Program-made: the position numbers and the translations under genes
Part shown: positions 48,726 to 58,841 of the stretch, in pieces
Position numbering within the stretch: the first letter of the stretch is position 1
Layout: every line of letters starts with the position of its first letter
The notes under the pieces: generated by a model
Told to the model about the DNA's origin: nothing
The model's database searches: none
What the model saw: the letters and a program-made list of their open reading frames with translations, nothing else
Origin: Notospermus geniculatus
Lineage: Eukaryota; Nemertea; Pilidiophora; Heteronemertea; Lineidae
Reading direction: 5' to 3'
NCBI GenBank assembly: GCA_002633025.1
Contig: NMRB01000418.1
Coordinates: 268,891 to 332,890 of the forward strand
Length of the DNA: 64,000 nucleotides

Positions 48726-48883
48726 CTCCTGGCCTCGTGGGGTGTATCATGTTCTGAGCCTTCCTTCAGAGGTGTTTGCAGGGCGTTTGCAATTCTCTTG
48801 CTGGTCGCATGGGGGCTTTTTGTTCGTTCACGTCAGCTTTAAAATCGCGGTATTAATCGTGGAATAATCGTATCAGATCTTGA

Positions 48884-49084
48884 GCCCAGGTCACACTGTG
48901 GCGACTTACATGTAGGCGGGCGAATCCCCGCGAACGAGAATGAAATGGTCCATGGACCATGTGCTCACCCCTTTGGACATAATAGAGTAATGACAGAGAG
49001 AGGTATGTACATGGTCCATGGACCATTTCATTCCACCAGTTCGCGGGGATTCGCCCGCCTAAGTCGCCACAGTGTGACACGGGC
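48884..49084. mobile_element. 201-bp hairpin element with TTGA/TTAA flanks, next to the orphan GPCR exon
   Basis: GCCCAGGTCACACTGTGGCG at the left is mirrored by CGCCACAGTGTGACACGGGC at the right. TTAA follows at 49085-49088; the left flank is TTGA, probably a mutated TTAA. Inside, TGGTCCATGGACCA occurs twice. It ends about 130 bases before the orphan receptor exon. Confidence 0.7.
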
Positions 49085-49216
49085 TTAAGATATTCCACGA
49101 TCAGCTACGAATGGCCAATCGTGACGTTCGTAACGGACCGCACGACAGTGGAAACTTAGCATTAAACCACAGGATCGCATACTGTGATATCTCTCTTTCC
49201 TTCCCAAACATTCTAG

Positions 49217-49698
49217 GAATAGAAAACCTCATCATCTACATTCCCGGCGACATCATTGGGAGCCAAGCTGCTTCTGGTTTTCAACTGGTGTTTGGAACCA
49301 TTCTACCCTTTGCTTGCATCATCATCTGCAACGTCATCATCATCCTTACGGTCCTGGGAGCAGCACGAACACGTACCAGATTAAGCGAAATGCGCGAGAC
49401 AGACACAAAGCAGAGAGAAACTGCGCATCTTACCCGGATGTTGATTTTTGTCAGTGCAGCCTACCTACTTACGTCAGTCCCGTATAGGCTTTTCCTTATG
49501 TTGTTACTGGTCCCCGAGATAGCTGCCATCTTCGATTTTACGGAATCGTGTGATTTCCTTCTGTATAATATCATAGTAGTCAGTTTATTCATTTTGTGGC
49601 TTTTCAATTTTTCCTTGAACTTCTATATGTATTGCCTTGGAGGCGGAAAGAAGTACCGAAAGGATATAAAAGAGTTGTTTTCGCGTTGGTCTCGTTGA
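49217..49698 (+). pseudogene. Orphan third exon (TM5-TM7) of the clustered GPCR family
   Basis: After an ATTCTAG acceptor the frame starts GIENL..YIPGDIIGSQ and runs through TM5, the short basic third loop (RETDTKQRETAHLTR), TM6 with TSVPYRL, ECL3 with ESCDF and TM7 with FNFSLNFYMYC, to a stop at 49696-49698. This matches exon 3 of the four complete genes downstream. No exon 1 or exon 2 like theirs is visible back to the previous gene. The frame has no breaks and is also open upstream to an ATG at 49111, so a three-helix product is formally possible. A partial duplicate, or a gene that lost its front, is most likely. Confidence 0.75.
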
Positions 49699-49977
49699 TA
49701 CACACATTCATACTACACACTATACCCTACGAGTATAACCATCACGATCACAAGAAAATGGAACGCAAGTTGTCATGTACTCTGATATCCTCAGGATACC
49801 TCAAGGAGTGTAGGCCCTATTGTAATCTTGGAAAGCATTTCTCTCTGCTTTTCGTACTGCGTACTCGAAGGAGATGCGAATCATTTAAGTCATTGACTTC
49901 ATTTCCCGTTCATGTTCCGAAGTTTTTTTTCTGTATTGGAGGAAGAATAATTGTAAGGGCTCAACATTGAAGTTGGT

Positions 49978-50080
49978 AATTAAATTCGTTCTTCCTTTGC
50001 CAACGAATCCTTGCCAGTTCAGGTCGTAATGATGTAATGATTGAAGCGGTGGAAAGGATTTCTTCGGCTGGGAACGCTGG
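49978..50080 (+). promoter_or_regulatory. Repeated distal block, upstream of receptor gene 1
   Basis: Contains CTTTGCCAACGAATCCTTGC and GGCTGGGAA. Related blocks lie 0.7-1.5 kb before each of the other receptor genes (54190, 58131, 60603). It is retained by the tandem duplication; a regulatory role is only an inference. Confidence 0.5.
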
Positions 50081-50571
50081 TGTATTTGAAAGATCTCACG
50101 ATGGATTCATTGCCAACAAAAAGTGGAAAAGGAATCACAAAACATTCTACGGCATTCAATAAACAGTGGTATAATTTTCACTCGCCATATATTGTCACAT
50201 AGACGAATGCGGATAAATATGGCGGCAAATTATGTTGCCTGGTGAAGATCTAAAAATACCTACATGAAAGAAGTTATCATCTCTGATCATAGATTCCTAA
50301 ACCCACATGCGGGTTAATGTCGCATTTCGACTAGAATAGAGACTACGTCCACGTGGGCCTAATAAAGATAGCCTGTTGTCCTATACCCACGAAGTCTCGT
50401 ATTCACAACTGATCGGCGACGGTATGGACAACCAGAACCATTCACCCTTCAAAACCTTTGTGATGTCATTGCAATGGACATCCTCACCCTTTCGAAGATG
50501 ATACCGCAGGCTATATGTTTCTTCGTTTTATGCTAATAGCCTTCATCGGCGAATGCACTCTCGCGATCATT

Positions 50572-50668
50572 GGCTTGAGACGGGGTTGCGTTCCCTTGCG
50601 ATCACCTTATATGGCAGTCGGAAGTCCTTATAAGGTGATCGCAAGGGAACGCAACCCCGTCTCAAGCC
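50572..50668. repeat. Perfect hairpin in the upstream region of receptor gene 1
   Basis: Arms of about 40 bases run from GGCTTGAGACGGGGTTGCGT and are mirrored exactly after a spacer of about 17 bases. The block interrupts a 5' flank otherwise similar to that of the paralogues, so it is probably a MITE insertion. Confidence 0.75.
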
Positions 50669-50834
50669 TAGATCGCGACAGTGGATTCGCCGCTTTAATA
50701 TCCCTAAAGTTTGCGTCCACATTCGGTGCATGATATCAGATCACTGCATGCGTCCGTTCTCGTCGTGATAACATTGAGATGTGCATTTTCGTTCCTTGAC
50801 GATTTCAGAAGAAGTCACCGCATCACATATCAAA

Positions 50835-50865
50835 GTTTACACCAGAAGGCGTGATTGTCGTCGTG
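50835..50865 (+). promoter_or_regulatory. Repeated proximal block, receptor gene 1
   Basis: GTTTACACCAGAAGGCGTGA followed by TTGTCGTCGTG, ending about 18 bases before the ATG. Related sequence precedes the other three start codons. Confidence 0.5.
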
Positions 50866-50883
50866 CCGGGATAAAGACATCAA

Positions 50884-52562
50884 ATGGAAAACTATACAAG
50901 TCCCGTCGCGGAAGGTGATGCTCATGATGTGTGTAAATTCAGTGACAAAATTACGTTGATGAACGCTTATCTACTGCTCTCCTTCTACTCTGGTATTCCC
51001 TCTTTCCTTCTTGGAGTTCCCGGAAACATCCTCATTATACTTATAGCACTCAAGCAACATAACAGGGAGCTCTCGACATCTGTCTATATGACATCCATGG
51101 CAGTTGTTGATACCATTCTGGTTGTGGCCGCAACGTTTTTAAGTCCTTTCATTTATAGTGAAGTTGTTACACAATACCGAAAGTGGCAATTCATGTAAGT
51201 ACATATAGCGAAGGTACGTTTTTCATTGTTAGTCTCGAATGTGGTTCAAAAATATGGGAACGAAACATAATGATATTCACAGATATCATTAAGATGAAGG
51301 TATTCTAATTTTCGATAATTATAACTATGAAGGTTCGATAGTTACTACATGTAATTATCGAAAATTAAAATACCTTTATCTTAATGATATCTGTGAGTAT
51401 CATTATATTTCGTTCCCATATTTTTGAACCACATCCGTGTCGGTGGTCAATAACCTCAATAATGGGGGATGCGAACAGGCTGTTGTTCAATTGTGGATAC
51501 AAATTTCGAACTTAGGTTAGCAGCATGGTAGCTAGGTTAATGCGGTTCTCAGAGCTCGCTCTTCTAGGCGGTGACGTTGGGGAACTGGCCCTAAGAGCCC
51601 CCGATAACCTCAGAATAGGCAAAATAGGCACAAAAATCGCAAAATGCGATGCTAAGTTCGTTTTTAATTCAATAAAGCTTATATTAATCCCTTCCTTTCA
51701 GTTCTAGCATTTTCGCTATTTACAACGCTTCGATGTTATCTGGTTTTTATTTGGTGGCCATGTCGGTTGACCGGGCCATAGTAGTCCGCTTTCCCATGTT
51801 CGCTCCACGATTCTGTACTAAGAGTAGAGCTAAGAAGGTCGTCGTTTCAGGAACCTTCCTCTTTACTCTCGCGAATACGAATCTTTTCTACACGCTGGAG
51901 TACATCAAGGACAGCAAAACAGGTGGTTAAACTTCTTCATTTTGTTACCTTGGTGTCGTAAAACGTAGTCGTTTGAAGATAAACCTATTGTACTTTTATC
52001 GTCTGAGCCGAAAACCCTTACTTACGACAAGAAATGCCGCATCTCCTTAATTATACCCTCTTGCAAACATTTAAATATTGCAGGAATAGAAAATCTCGTC
52101 ACTTACGTTCCCGGTGACATTATTGGGAGCCAGGCTGCTTCTGGGTTTCAACTGGTATGCGGTACCGTCCTACCCTTTGCTGCCATCATCACATGCAACA
52201 TCGTTATCATCATTACTGTCAAGGCAGCATCACGGACTCGAGCTAGATTGAGCAAGACGGAAGCGACCGACACAAAACAAAAAGAAACCGCACATCTTAC
52301 CCGGATGTTGATTTTCGTCAGCTCTGCCTACTTGGTAACGTCAGTTCCTTATAGATTGTTCCAGGTGATACTTTTAGTACCTGGTGTTAGTGTCTTCGAT
52401 GTCAGTGAATCTTGTGATTTTCTTCTGTACAATATCACCGCAGGCAGCTTATATACTTTTTGGCTTTTCAATTTCTCCTTGAACTTCTATATGTATTGTC
52501 TTGGCGGTGGAAAGAAGTACAGAAAGGACATAAAGGAACTGTTTTCACGATGTTCTGTTTAA
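50884..52562 (+). CDS. Clustered GPCR gene 1, three exons, 336 aa
   Basis: Exons 50884-51194, 51702-51922 and 52084-52562; introns are GT-AG, phase 2 then phase 1. Exon 1 encodes the N-terminus (NYT sequon at residue 3, Cys17), TM1 (PGN) and TM2. Exon 2 encodes TM3 with DRA at 127-129 in MSVDRAIVVRFP, and TM4. Exon 3 encodes TM5-TM7, Cys288 in ECL3 (ESCDF) and NFYMY in place of NPxxY at the end of TM7. The distance from Asp 2.50 to Arg 3.50 is normal for class A, yet neither 3.25 nor ECL2 has a cysteine. The C-tail is very short. The NFxxYC TM7 resembles FMRFamide/TRH-receptor-like peptide GPCRs; the ligand is unknown. Its first intron holds a long hairpin. Confidence 0.85.
51239..51434. repeat. 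Long hairpin element in intron 1 of receptor gene 1
   Basis: Arms of about 85 bases begin TGTGGTTCAAAAATATGGGA and are mirrored with few mismatches (ending TCCCATATTTTTGAACCACA). The interior is AT-rich. Likely a MITE; it is absent from the matching introns of the paralogues. Confidence 0.75.
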
Positions 52563-52572
52563 TAACCATTTT

Positions 52573-53494
52573 TAGCTCACCTGGGGTGAGCTCTTGTCGT
52601 GGGTCTGCGTCCGTCGTCGTCCGTCGTCGTCGTCCGTTAGCAGGGCACGTTTCGTAACCGCTGGAGCTATTGATCTGAAACTTGGTACATATATACCCCT
52701 AGGTCAGATGACCTATGACACCAAGTTTCGGTCCGATTCGACTCTTAGCTTGGCCACCAGGTGGCGGAAACCGAAAACACAAAAAGTGCAATAACTCCTG
52801 AACTAATGACTGGATCACCTCCAAATTTTTATCATAGGTGTATCTAATGAGGGTACATTACATATATAACGGGTTTTTGGTTTGACCTACTTTTCAAGGT
52901 CACAGAGGTCAAAGTTCAAAATTTTGCCTTTAAGTGGCACGTTTGGTAACCGGAGGTGCTATTGGCCTGAAATTTGGTACATATATACCCCTAGGTCAGA
53001 TGACCTATGACCCCAAGTTTCGGTCCGATTTGACTCTTAGCTTGGCCACCAGGTGGCGGAAACCAAAAACACAAAAAGTGCAATAACTCATGAACTAATG
53101 ACTGAATCCTCTCCAAATTTTTATCATTGATGCTTCTAAAGAGGATGCATGACATAAGTAAGGAATTTTTGATTTGACCGACTTTTCAAGGTCACAGAGG
53201 TCAAAGTTCAAAATTTAGTCATTTGGTGGTGCGTTTCGTAACTGCTTGGGCTATTGACTTGAAACTTGGTACATATACACCCCTACGTCAGATGACCTAT
53301 GACACCACTTTTCGGTCCGATTCGATTCTCTGCTTGGCCACCAGGTGGCCAAAAGCTCAAAGTCCAGTAACTCCTGAACTGTAACTGGATTGTCTCCAAA
53401 TTTTTATCAGGTGCATCTAACGAGGATACATGACCCTGGAACATTTTGATTTAACATTTGTCATTTGTTTTTCTGGTACGTTCACCCAGGTGAG
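52573..53494 (+). mobile_element. Dispersed element with three tandem units of about 290 bp
   Basis: It starts AGCTCACCTGGGGTGAGCTC with a GTCGTCCGTCGTC run. Three diverged core units begin at about 52644, 52937 and 53228 (each GGCACGTTTCGTAACCGC-like, then GAAACTTGGTACATATA, GGTCAGATGACCTATGAC, CTTGGCCACCAGGTGGC, TTTTCAAGGTCACAGAGGTC). It ends TTCACCCAGGTGAGC, mirroring the start. Tandem cores with such ends recall non-autonomous repeats of marine invertebrates; the class is not assigned. A truncated head lies at 26807. Confidence 0.7.
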
Positions 53495-53519
53495 CACATG
53501 GTCCATGGACCATTTCATA
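53489..53519 (+). repeat. Fragment of the 48.9 kb hairpin element
   Basis: GGTGAGCACATGGTCCATGG followed by ACCATTTCAT matches, in reverse complement, the interior of 48884-49084 around 48940-48970. Confidence 0.6.
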
Positions 53520-53960
53520 TTAACTAAATTTACATTGTACATGAACACCATACAAGCCAAACGGTCTAAAATCGAAAATAAAACACGTCTGAAAAAATTT
53601 ACAAATAGGCCTATCAGCAAATTTACCACTTGAGGGTTAGACGATGAGTAGACTTAGTCTGCAAGAAGAAATGATACACTTGCATATTTTTGTAACCTTT
53701 TCTTCTTTCTGATTTATGCTGCTCAAGCCTGAAGAAATTGTTTATATGATACCGGTGATGATGTACAGCAAAGCCTTTGAGCATCTCTGTCAATTTTGGC
53801 CTTTTGGTGAATGTTGTGTGGTGCTCAACTCGAACGTCAACACTTGCTACACATATCGGAAGTTGTTTCGTACACATCCGGTACGCATATGCGATTGTAG
53901 TCTTATCTTATTAGGATGGCATTTTTCTGTTCCTTTTTTTAATTGCAAAGTAAACAGCGT

Positions 53961-54152
53961 GGTGGATCATTAGAATCATTTTCCTGTTGGTGTACCGGAT
54001 TGGGAAAACCCGTAAACGAGTTTGTTCTATTCTGTACAATAGTCAAGTGGAATGTATTTGCCACCATAGTGGCATGGTGGATCATTAGAATCATTTTCCT
54101 GTTTGTGTACCGGATAGGGAAAACTCGTAAAGGAGTTTTTCTATTCTGTAAG
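53961..54152 (+). repeat. Local tandem duplication, about 115-bp period
   Basis: GGTGGATCATTAGAATCATT followed by TTCCTG occurs at 53961 and again at 54076. The similarity runs on through GTGTACCGGAT, GGGAAAA and TTCTATTCTGTA. Confidence 0.7.
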
Positions 54153-54189
54153 AGGGAGAAGAACGCGACGTGTTAGGATAGTCAGATTG

Positions 54190-54275
54190 TTAATTGATTT
54201 CGTCCTTCCTGCTTTGCCAACGAATCCTTGCCAGTTGATGTAATAATTGAAGCGACGGCAAGGATTTCTCCGGTA
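54190..54275 (+). promoter_or_regulatory. Repeated distal block, upstream of receptor gene 2
   Basis: TTAATTGATTTCGTCCTTCC then GCTTTGCCAACGAATCCTTG; same block as at 49978, 58131 and 60603. Confidence 0.5.
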
Positions 54276-54717
54276 AAGAATGATGTGTTTCGGATCTACC
54301 AGTGGTGGAGATAGAATTGTGTACATTGCTAAAGACTTAGACACACCATCCATTATTGCACAATATGGGGCCCAAATGGGGTCATGTGCTTCTGGCATGA
54401 TGGATAGAAGAAAGATTGGCAGTAATATTGCCAACATGATCCTCCGATTGTGCAATAATATTGCATGTGTATGGGCCGCTTAACAATAAATTTATTCTCC
54501 TGTTGTCATTCGCCACATGAAATAGTCTGGTTAACCTACGACAACTTTTAGCGAGGATTCCTTCCATTGTTTAGCCTATGTTCGAACAATAGGTGAATCA
54601 TCGCTGAACCTTATCGTAGGCCTTACCGTGCATCATTGTCACGAAAGACGGATGCAGGTGTCATGGTAAAATCTGAATGATTTATTAACATGAAAGGCTA
54701 ATCATCTCAATGATACT

Positions 54718-54818
54718 TATCCGCCACGAATTACTGGCGACTACGTACGGCAACGATAAGGTCAATACATAACGCTTGCATGGGGTTACTGCCGTACGTA
54801 GTCGTCAGTAGGTGGATA
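54718..54818. repeat. Hairpin element CGACTACGTACGGCA
   Basis: TATCCGCCACGAATTACTGG with CGACTACGTACGGCA is mirrored at 54789-54818 with a few mismatches. The spacer is about 30 bases. Confidence 0.65.
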
Positions 54819-55142
54819 CGTATCTAGACGACTGAATAGACGCCAGAGGAATCAAGGTATTCCTGGAGTCTGTCGAAAATAGCTGCCTGCAACGTAAGGG
54901 GCAGTCCAATAATAATTTGTTTGTGATATCATCGCAAAGGCTATTTTCACCCTTTAGAAGATGTTTCGACGATATGTTTCTTCATTTATCCCAGTAGCCT
55001 TCATCGCCTACTTATTCTCATAGTCATGTATCTGTCATTGGTGTATTCGATATCACTTCAGTTCAGGCAGCGTCCATGAACCATGTCGTGGTCCCACTGA
55101 AAATACCTTCTTCCCTGCGATTTCTGAGGATACCATCACGTC

Positions 55143-55170
55143 GTTTACACCAACAGGTGTGATTTTCATT
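55143..55170 (+). promoter_or_regulatory. Repeated proximal block, receptor gene 2
   Basis: GTTTACACCAACAGGTGTGA, about 45 bases before the ATG; matches the blocks before the other three genes. Confidence 0.45.
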
Positions 55171-55208
55171 TTTCTCCCTCGATTCCCCATTTCTGAGGAG
55201 TCCGCCAA

Positions 55209-57679
55209 ATGGCAAACTATACAGCCACCGTTGTAGAATATGACACACCGAAGGTGTGTAAGTTCGGGGACATAGATACGTTGATTAACTTACATGTATT
55301 GCTCTCCATCTACTCTGGAGTTGTCAGTTTCATTCTTGGCATCCCTGGGAACATCCTCATTATGCTAATAGCTTTCAAGAAAAACAACCGGGAGCTCTCT
55401 GCATCAGTCTACATGGCATCCATGGCAGTCACTGATACCATTGTCGTTGTGGTCGCAACGTTTATAAGCCCATTCATTTATACCAAAGCAGTTGCAGAAC
55501 ATCGGGACTGGCAGTACATGTAAGTGAAAGTATCCTTTGTTGGTTGGCAAATAGGGATGAAGAGTTCCACTGAATGCTGCTTTGGCATGCCAAGGTACAG
55601 TACCATGGACGGTATTGGAAAGCAAACCTACGAGACTATATATAGTCTCGTACGTTTGCTTTCCAATGCAAGCCTGTGTAATATTTTTCACTGCCCCCTC
55701 CCCTCCCGTTTGCCAGTGCAANNNNNNNNNNNNNNNNNNNNNNNNNNNNNNNNNNNNNNNNNNNNNNNNNNNNNNNNNNNNNNNNNNNNNNNNNNNNNNN
55801 NNNNNNNNNNNNNNNNNNNNNNNNNNNNNNNNNNNNNNNNNNNNNNNNNNNNNNNNNNNNNNNNNNNNNNNNNNNNNNNNNNNNNNNNNNNNNNNNNNNN
55901 NNNNNNNNNNNNNNNNNNNNNNNNNNNNNNNNNNNNNNNNNNNNNNNNNNNNNNNNNNNNNNNNNNNNNNNNNNNNNNNNNNNNNNNNNNNNNNNNNNNN
56001 NNNNNNNNNNNNNNNNNNNNNGTCCTGCAGTGCGAAAATTCGTCAATACGTTGGCATTCGCTATGAGTTCGTGCAGCGTGCGTTGTATCTGCGCTGCAAG
56101 TATGCTGTGTATACGTCCAATATACGTGGCTTATTCGCTGAGAGGTAAGCGTGACGGGTTAACGTACCGCGTACGAAGCGCTTATCTCCCACGAACACAT
56201 GGCGTACTCGTACCGCGCTTCCGACCGATGCTAGACCGATGCACTGCCTATTTACAACTTATGACCTGCGTGACAGCGTACGCGGGATAGTTTTGTGCTT
56301 GCCCAAAACTATGCTGCGTACTGGCCATACTATGCGCATGCTTCCGTACATAAAACTTACACAAAGCAATTGAGATGCGCATGAGGTGCGTGTTGTGCGT
56401 ACGACTGCGAATGAAAAACATTCAATGCGCAACTCATTAGGAATTAGGATACGCAGAAGTGTGACTTTGACAGGGCCTTAACTTCCGGGCTTAACTTATG
56501 ACCTGCGTAAACCAAAACTTTCCAAAGTAGTGGGCCACACAGTGCGCATGCCTGCGTACATAAAACTTACACAAAACGATTGAGGTGCATATGAGGTGCG
56601 CATTATGCGTATGATTGCGTATGAGGAAAATATCAATGCGCAACTCATAAGGAAGTGACATACGCAGAAGTGTGACAGGCCCTTAAGACAACTGGTTATT
56701 ATAAATAAAACTCTTTTCTCTGCTGCAGTTCTGGATTTTATGTCATTTTCACTTTCTCCATGTTGTCGGGGTTCTATTTGGTTGCCATGTCGGTTGACCG
56801 GACCATAGCAGTCCGGTTTCCCATGCTCGCTCCTCGATTCTGCACAAGCGGCAGAGCCAAAAAGGTCGTAGTTGTAGGGGGCGCTGTCTTCATTCCCGTG
56901 AACATGAATCTGTTCTACACACTGGCATACGTCATCGACGAAAACACGGGTGAGTGTTTCCTACAAATGTAGCCTGGATGGTTTTTTGATTAATAAATTT
57001 TCTTCCTGGTGTACTGTTGCTGTATTCCGATTCTACTGTAGCATAAATTGAATAAGATAGCCAAAGTCGTTTTAACAAGTTTATACGTTCCTAAATTAAA
57101 AGTAGGATAAACAGACTTTCACTCCTGACCGTGGCATTTACACTGAATATTGATGTCTTCAGAATGTTAATCTTTGCCTGTCGTAAACTTTTAGGAATAG
57201 AGAATCTCGCTTTGTACATTCCTGGCGACATTATTGGCAGCCAACTTGCATCTGCTTTTCAACTGATGTTCGGAACCATGCTACCCTTTGCTTTCATCAT
57301 CACCTGCAACGTCATCATCATCCTCACTGTCCTGGGAGCATCACGTGCACGTACCGAATTGAGCAAAATGCGCGAGACGGACGCAAAGCAGAGGGAAACG
57401 GCGCATCTTACCCGGATGTTGATTTTCGTCAGCGCTTCCTACTTAGTGACGTCAGTTCCGTATCGGCTTTTCCCAGTTCTGATGTTAGTTCCGCAAATCG
57501 CCGCTATCTTCACCTTTACTGATGCGTGCGATTTCCTTCTGTATAATCTCATCGTCGTCTGTGCGTACATTTTGTGGCATTTCAATTTCTCCTTGAACTT
57601 TTATATGTATTGTCTTGGAGGCGGAAAGAAGTACAGAAATGACATTAAGGAATTATTTCTAAGATGCCATCGTAAATAA
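55209..57679 (+). CDS. Clustered GPCR gene 2, three exons, 338 aa
   Basis: Exons 55209-55519, 56729-56949 and 57195-57679; intron phases 2 and 1, as in the paralogues. N-terminus MANYT with CKFGD; TM1 PGN; TM3 ends MSVDRTIAVRFP; ECL3 DACDF; TM7 FNFSLNFYMYC; short tail ending CHRK. No cysteine at 3.25 or in ECL2. The third-loop/TM6 segment (57327-57430) is, by eye, base-for-base identical to gene 3, although the sequence around it has diverged. Intron 1 holds a 300-base assembly gap, a palindrome and TTAA-type repeats; the exons themselves are complete. A peptide-type receptor is inferred; ligand unknown. Confidence 0.83.
55614..55667. repeat. 54-bp near-perfect palindrome beside the gap
   Basis: ATTGGAAAGCAAAC and TACGAGACTATA are mirrored about a TATATA centre, with one mismatched pair. 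It lies about 55 bases before the N run; hairpin formation or repeat collapse may explain the gap. Confidence 0.8.
55722..56021. other. Assembly gap (300 N) in intron 1 of receptor gene 2
   Basis: A run of exactly 300 N, possibly an arbitrary gap length. Confidence 0.98.
56285..56682. mobile_element. Two related GC-rich repeats ending in TTAA, intron 1 of gene 2
   Basis: Two diverged copies share CGTACATAAAACTTACACAA, GAGGTGCG, ATGCGCAACTCAT and ATACGCAGAAGTGTGAC. They end near TTAA at 56478-56481 and 56683-56686. The second ends AGTGTGACAGGCCC-TTAA, exactly the terminus of the 1549-1898 element 55 kb away. Confidence 0.6.
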
Positions 57680-58130
57680 TCAGCACGTAATCCTACGTGG
57701 CGAGCCTGATACAAACGGATATTTCGACACAACCGACTATAGGATGTGCATTTTACTTATGGGAGAATTACCTTAACAAATACCACTATTTTGATGCTGA
57801 TGTGCGGCAGAGCCCCTTCGCATTTCTGTCAAATTTGTGCCTTGAAAGTTGATTTAAACTTACATGTATGTTTTGAATAACATCACTGGACCTATAGAGT
57901 GTAGTGCAACACATACCAGGCCTATGCATAAAAGCACTGATGACTGTACTGTAATCCAACTGAAATGCATTTCGATTTCGACCTCTGTGTTTGAAATATG
58001 CAGAGAAAAGAGACAGGCGTGAATCAGCTTACAGTGTAGGCTACCCAACAATTCACTTGAAGATTTTCTCTTCTGTCATGGAGAAAAAGCGACCTGCAAG
58101 GAAATCTATAAGGACTCAGAAGTCGGCGTG
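57680..58130. other. Intergenic between receptor genes 2 and 3
   Basis: No gene. It includes the 3' UTR of gene 2, without a clear AATAAA close to the stop. Confidence 0.4.
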
Positions 58131-58220
58131 TGATTTGATTTCGTCCTTTCATTGCCTGTCAACGAATCATTGCCAATTCAGGTCCCAATGGGTGGGAATG
58201 ATTCTTCTGGCTGGGAATAA
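58131..58220 (+). promoter_or_regulatory. Repeated distal block, upstream of receptor gene 3
   Basis: TTGATTTCGTCCTTTCATTG, CCTGTCAACGAATCATTGCC and CTGGCTGGGAATA; same family as at 49978, 54190 and 60603. Confidence 0.5.
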
Positions 58221-58780
58221 GGACGAAGGTATCTGAGGGAGATGCTCTGATGGTTACATTGTCTATGTGTAAAATGTAGGATGAAGATATTAAATTCTAA
58301 AAGTAAACCAAGCAATGAGTTCCTATTTTAAACATTGTGCAGAGAATGAACGCCTTTGTCTCTTGACGATCTAAAAGTACTCTGACTCGCTGTTTAGTTT
58401 AAGCGAAAGGAAAATCGTCAACAATATTTAGCACTATACATGTACATGTAATTAGCACCCCAATTATCACCTTTATATTTCAACGAGAAAATATCGGCAA
58501 ATGAGAGTTAGTCCTAGAATCTCATAAATACAGTTGGTGTTTGCTACGGCTGGGATAGTCCATAAGATATGAACTGTTGGTGCCATTTTATCTCGTTACG
58601 TTTCTTCATTTACACCGGTTTTACCCGTCACTTCCTTTTTATTCCTGAATCGGCGTACGTTGGTATGATACCACTTCAGGCAGCATCCATAAATCATGTC
58701 GTGATATCTTTGAGGTGTTCACTTTCGTTCCGTACCGTTTCAGAGGACACCCTCGCATCTCATATCATCGTTTACATCGT

Positions 58781-58810
58781 ACACCAACAGGCGTGATTGT
58801 CGTTGTCGTG
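58781..58810 (+). promoter_or_regulatory. Repeated proximal block, receptor gene 3
   Basis: ACACCAACAGGCGTGATTGT followed by CGTTGTCGTG, about 30 bases before the ATG. Confidence 0.5.
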
Positions 58811-58841
58811 ACGCGGTAAGCCCTGTTCTGCAAGATTAGAA

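Noticed and set aside
49111-49216. ATG-initiated N-terminal extension of the orphan GPCR exon
   Set aside because: The sequence before the acceptor does not resemble any receptor segment and has a splice acceptor at its end; it is more likely intron or flank.
50515-50733. 72-codon frame across the perfect hairpin before receptor gene 1
   Set aside because: It merely reads through both hairpin arms; no similarity to the paralogues' flanks as protein.
55524-56148. 180-188 codon frames over the gap
   Set aside because: They consist mostly of N and are artefacts.
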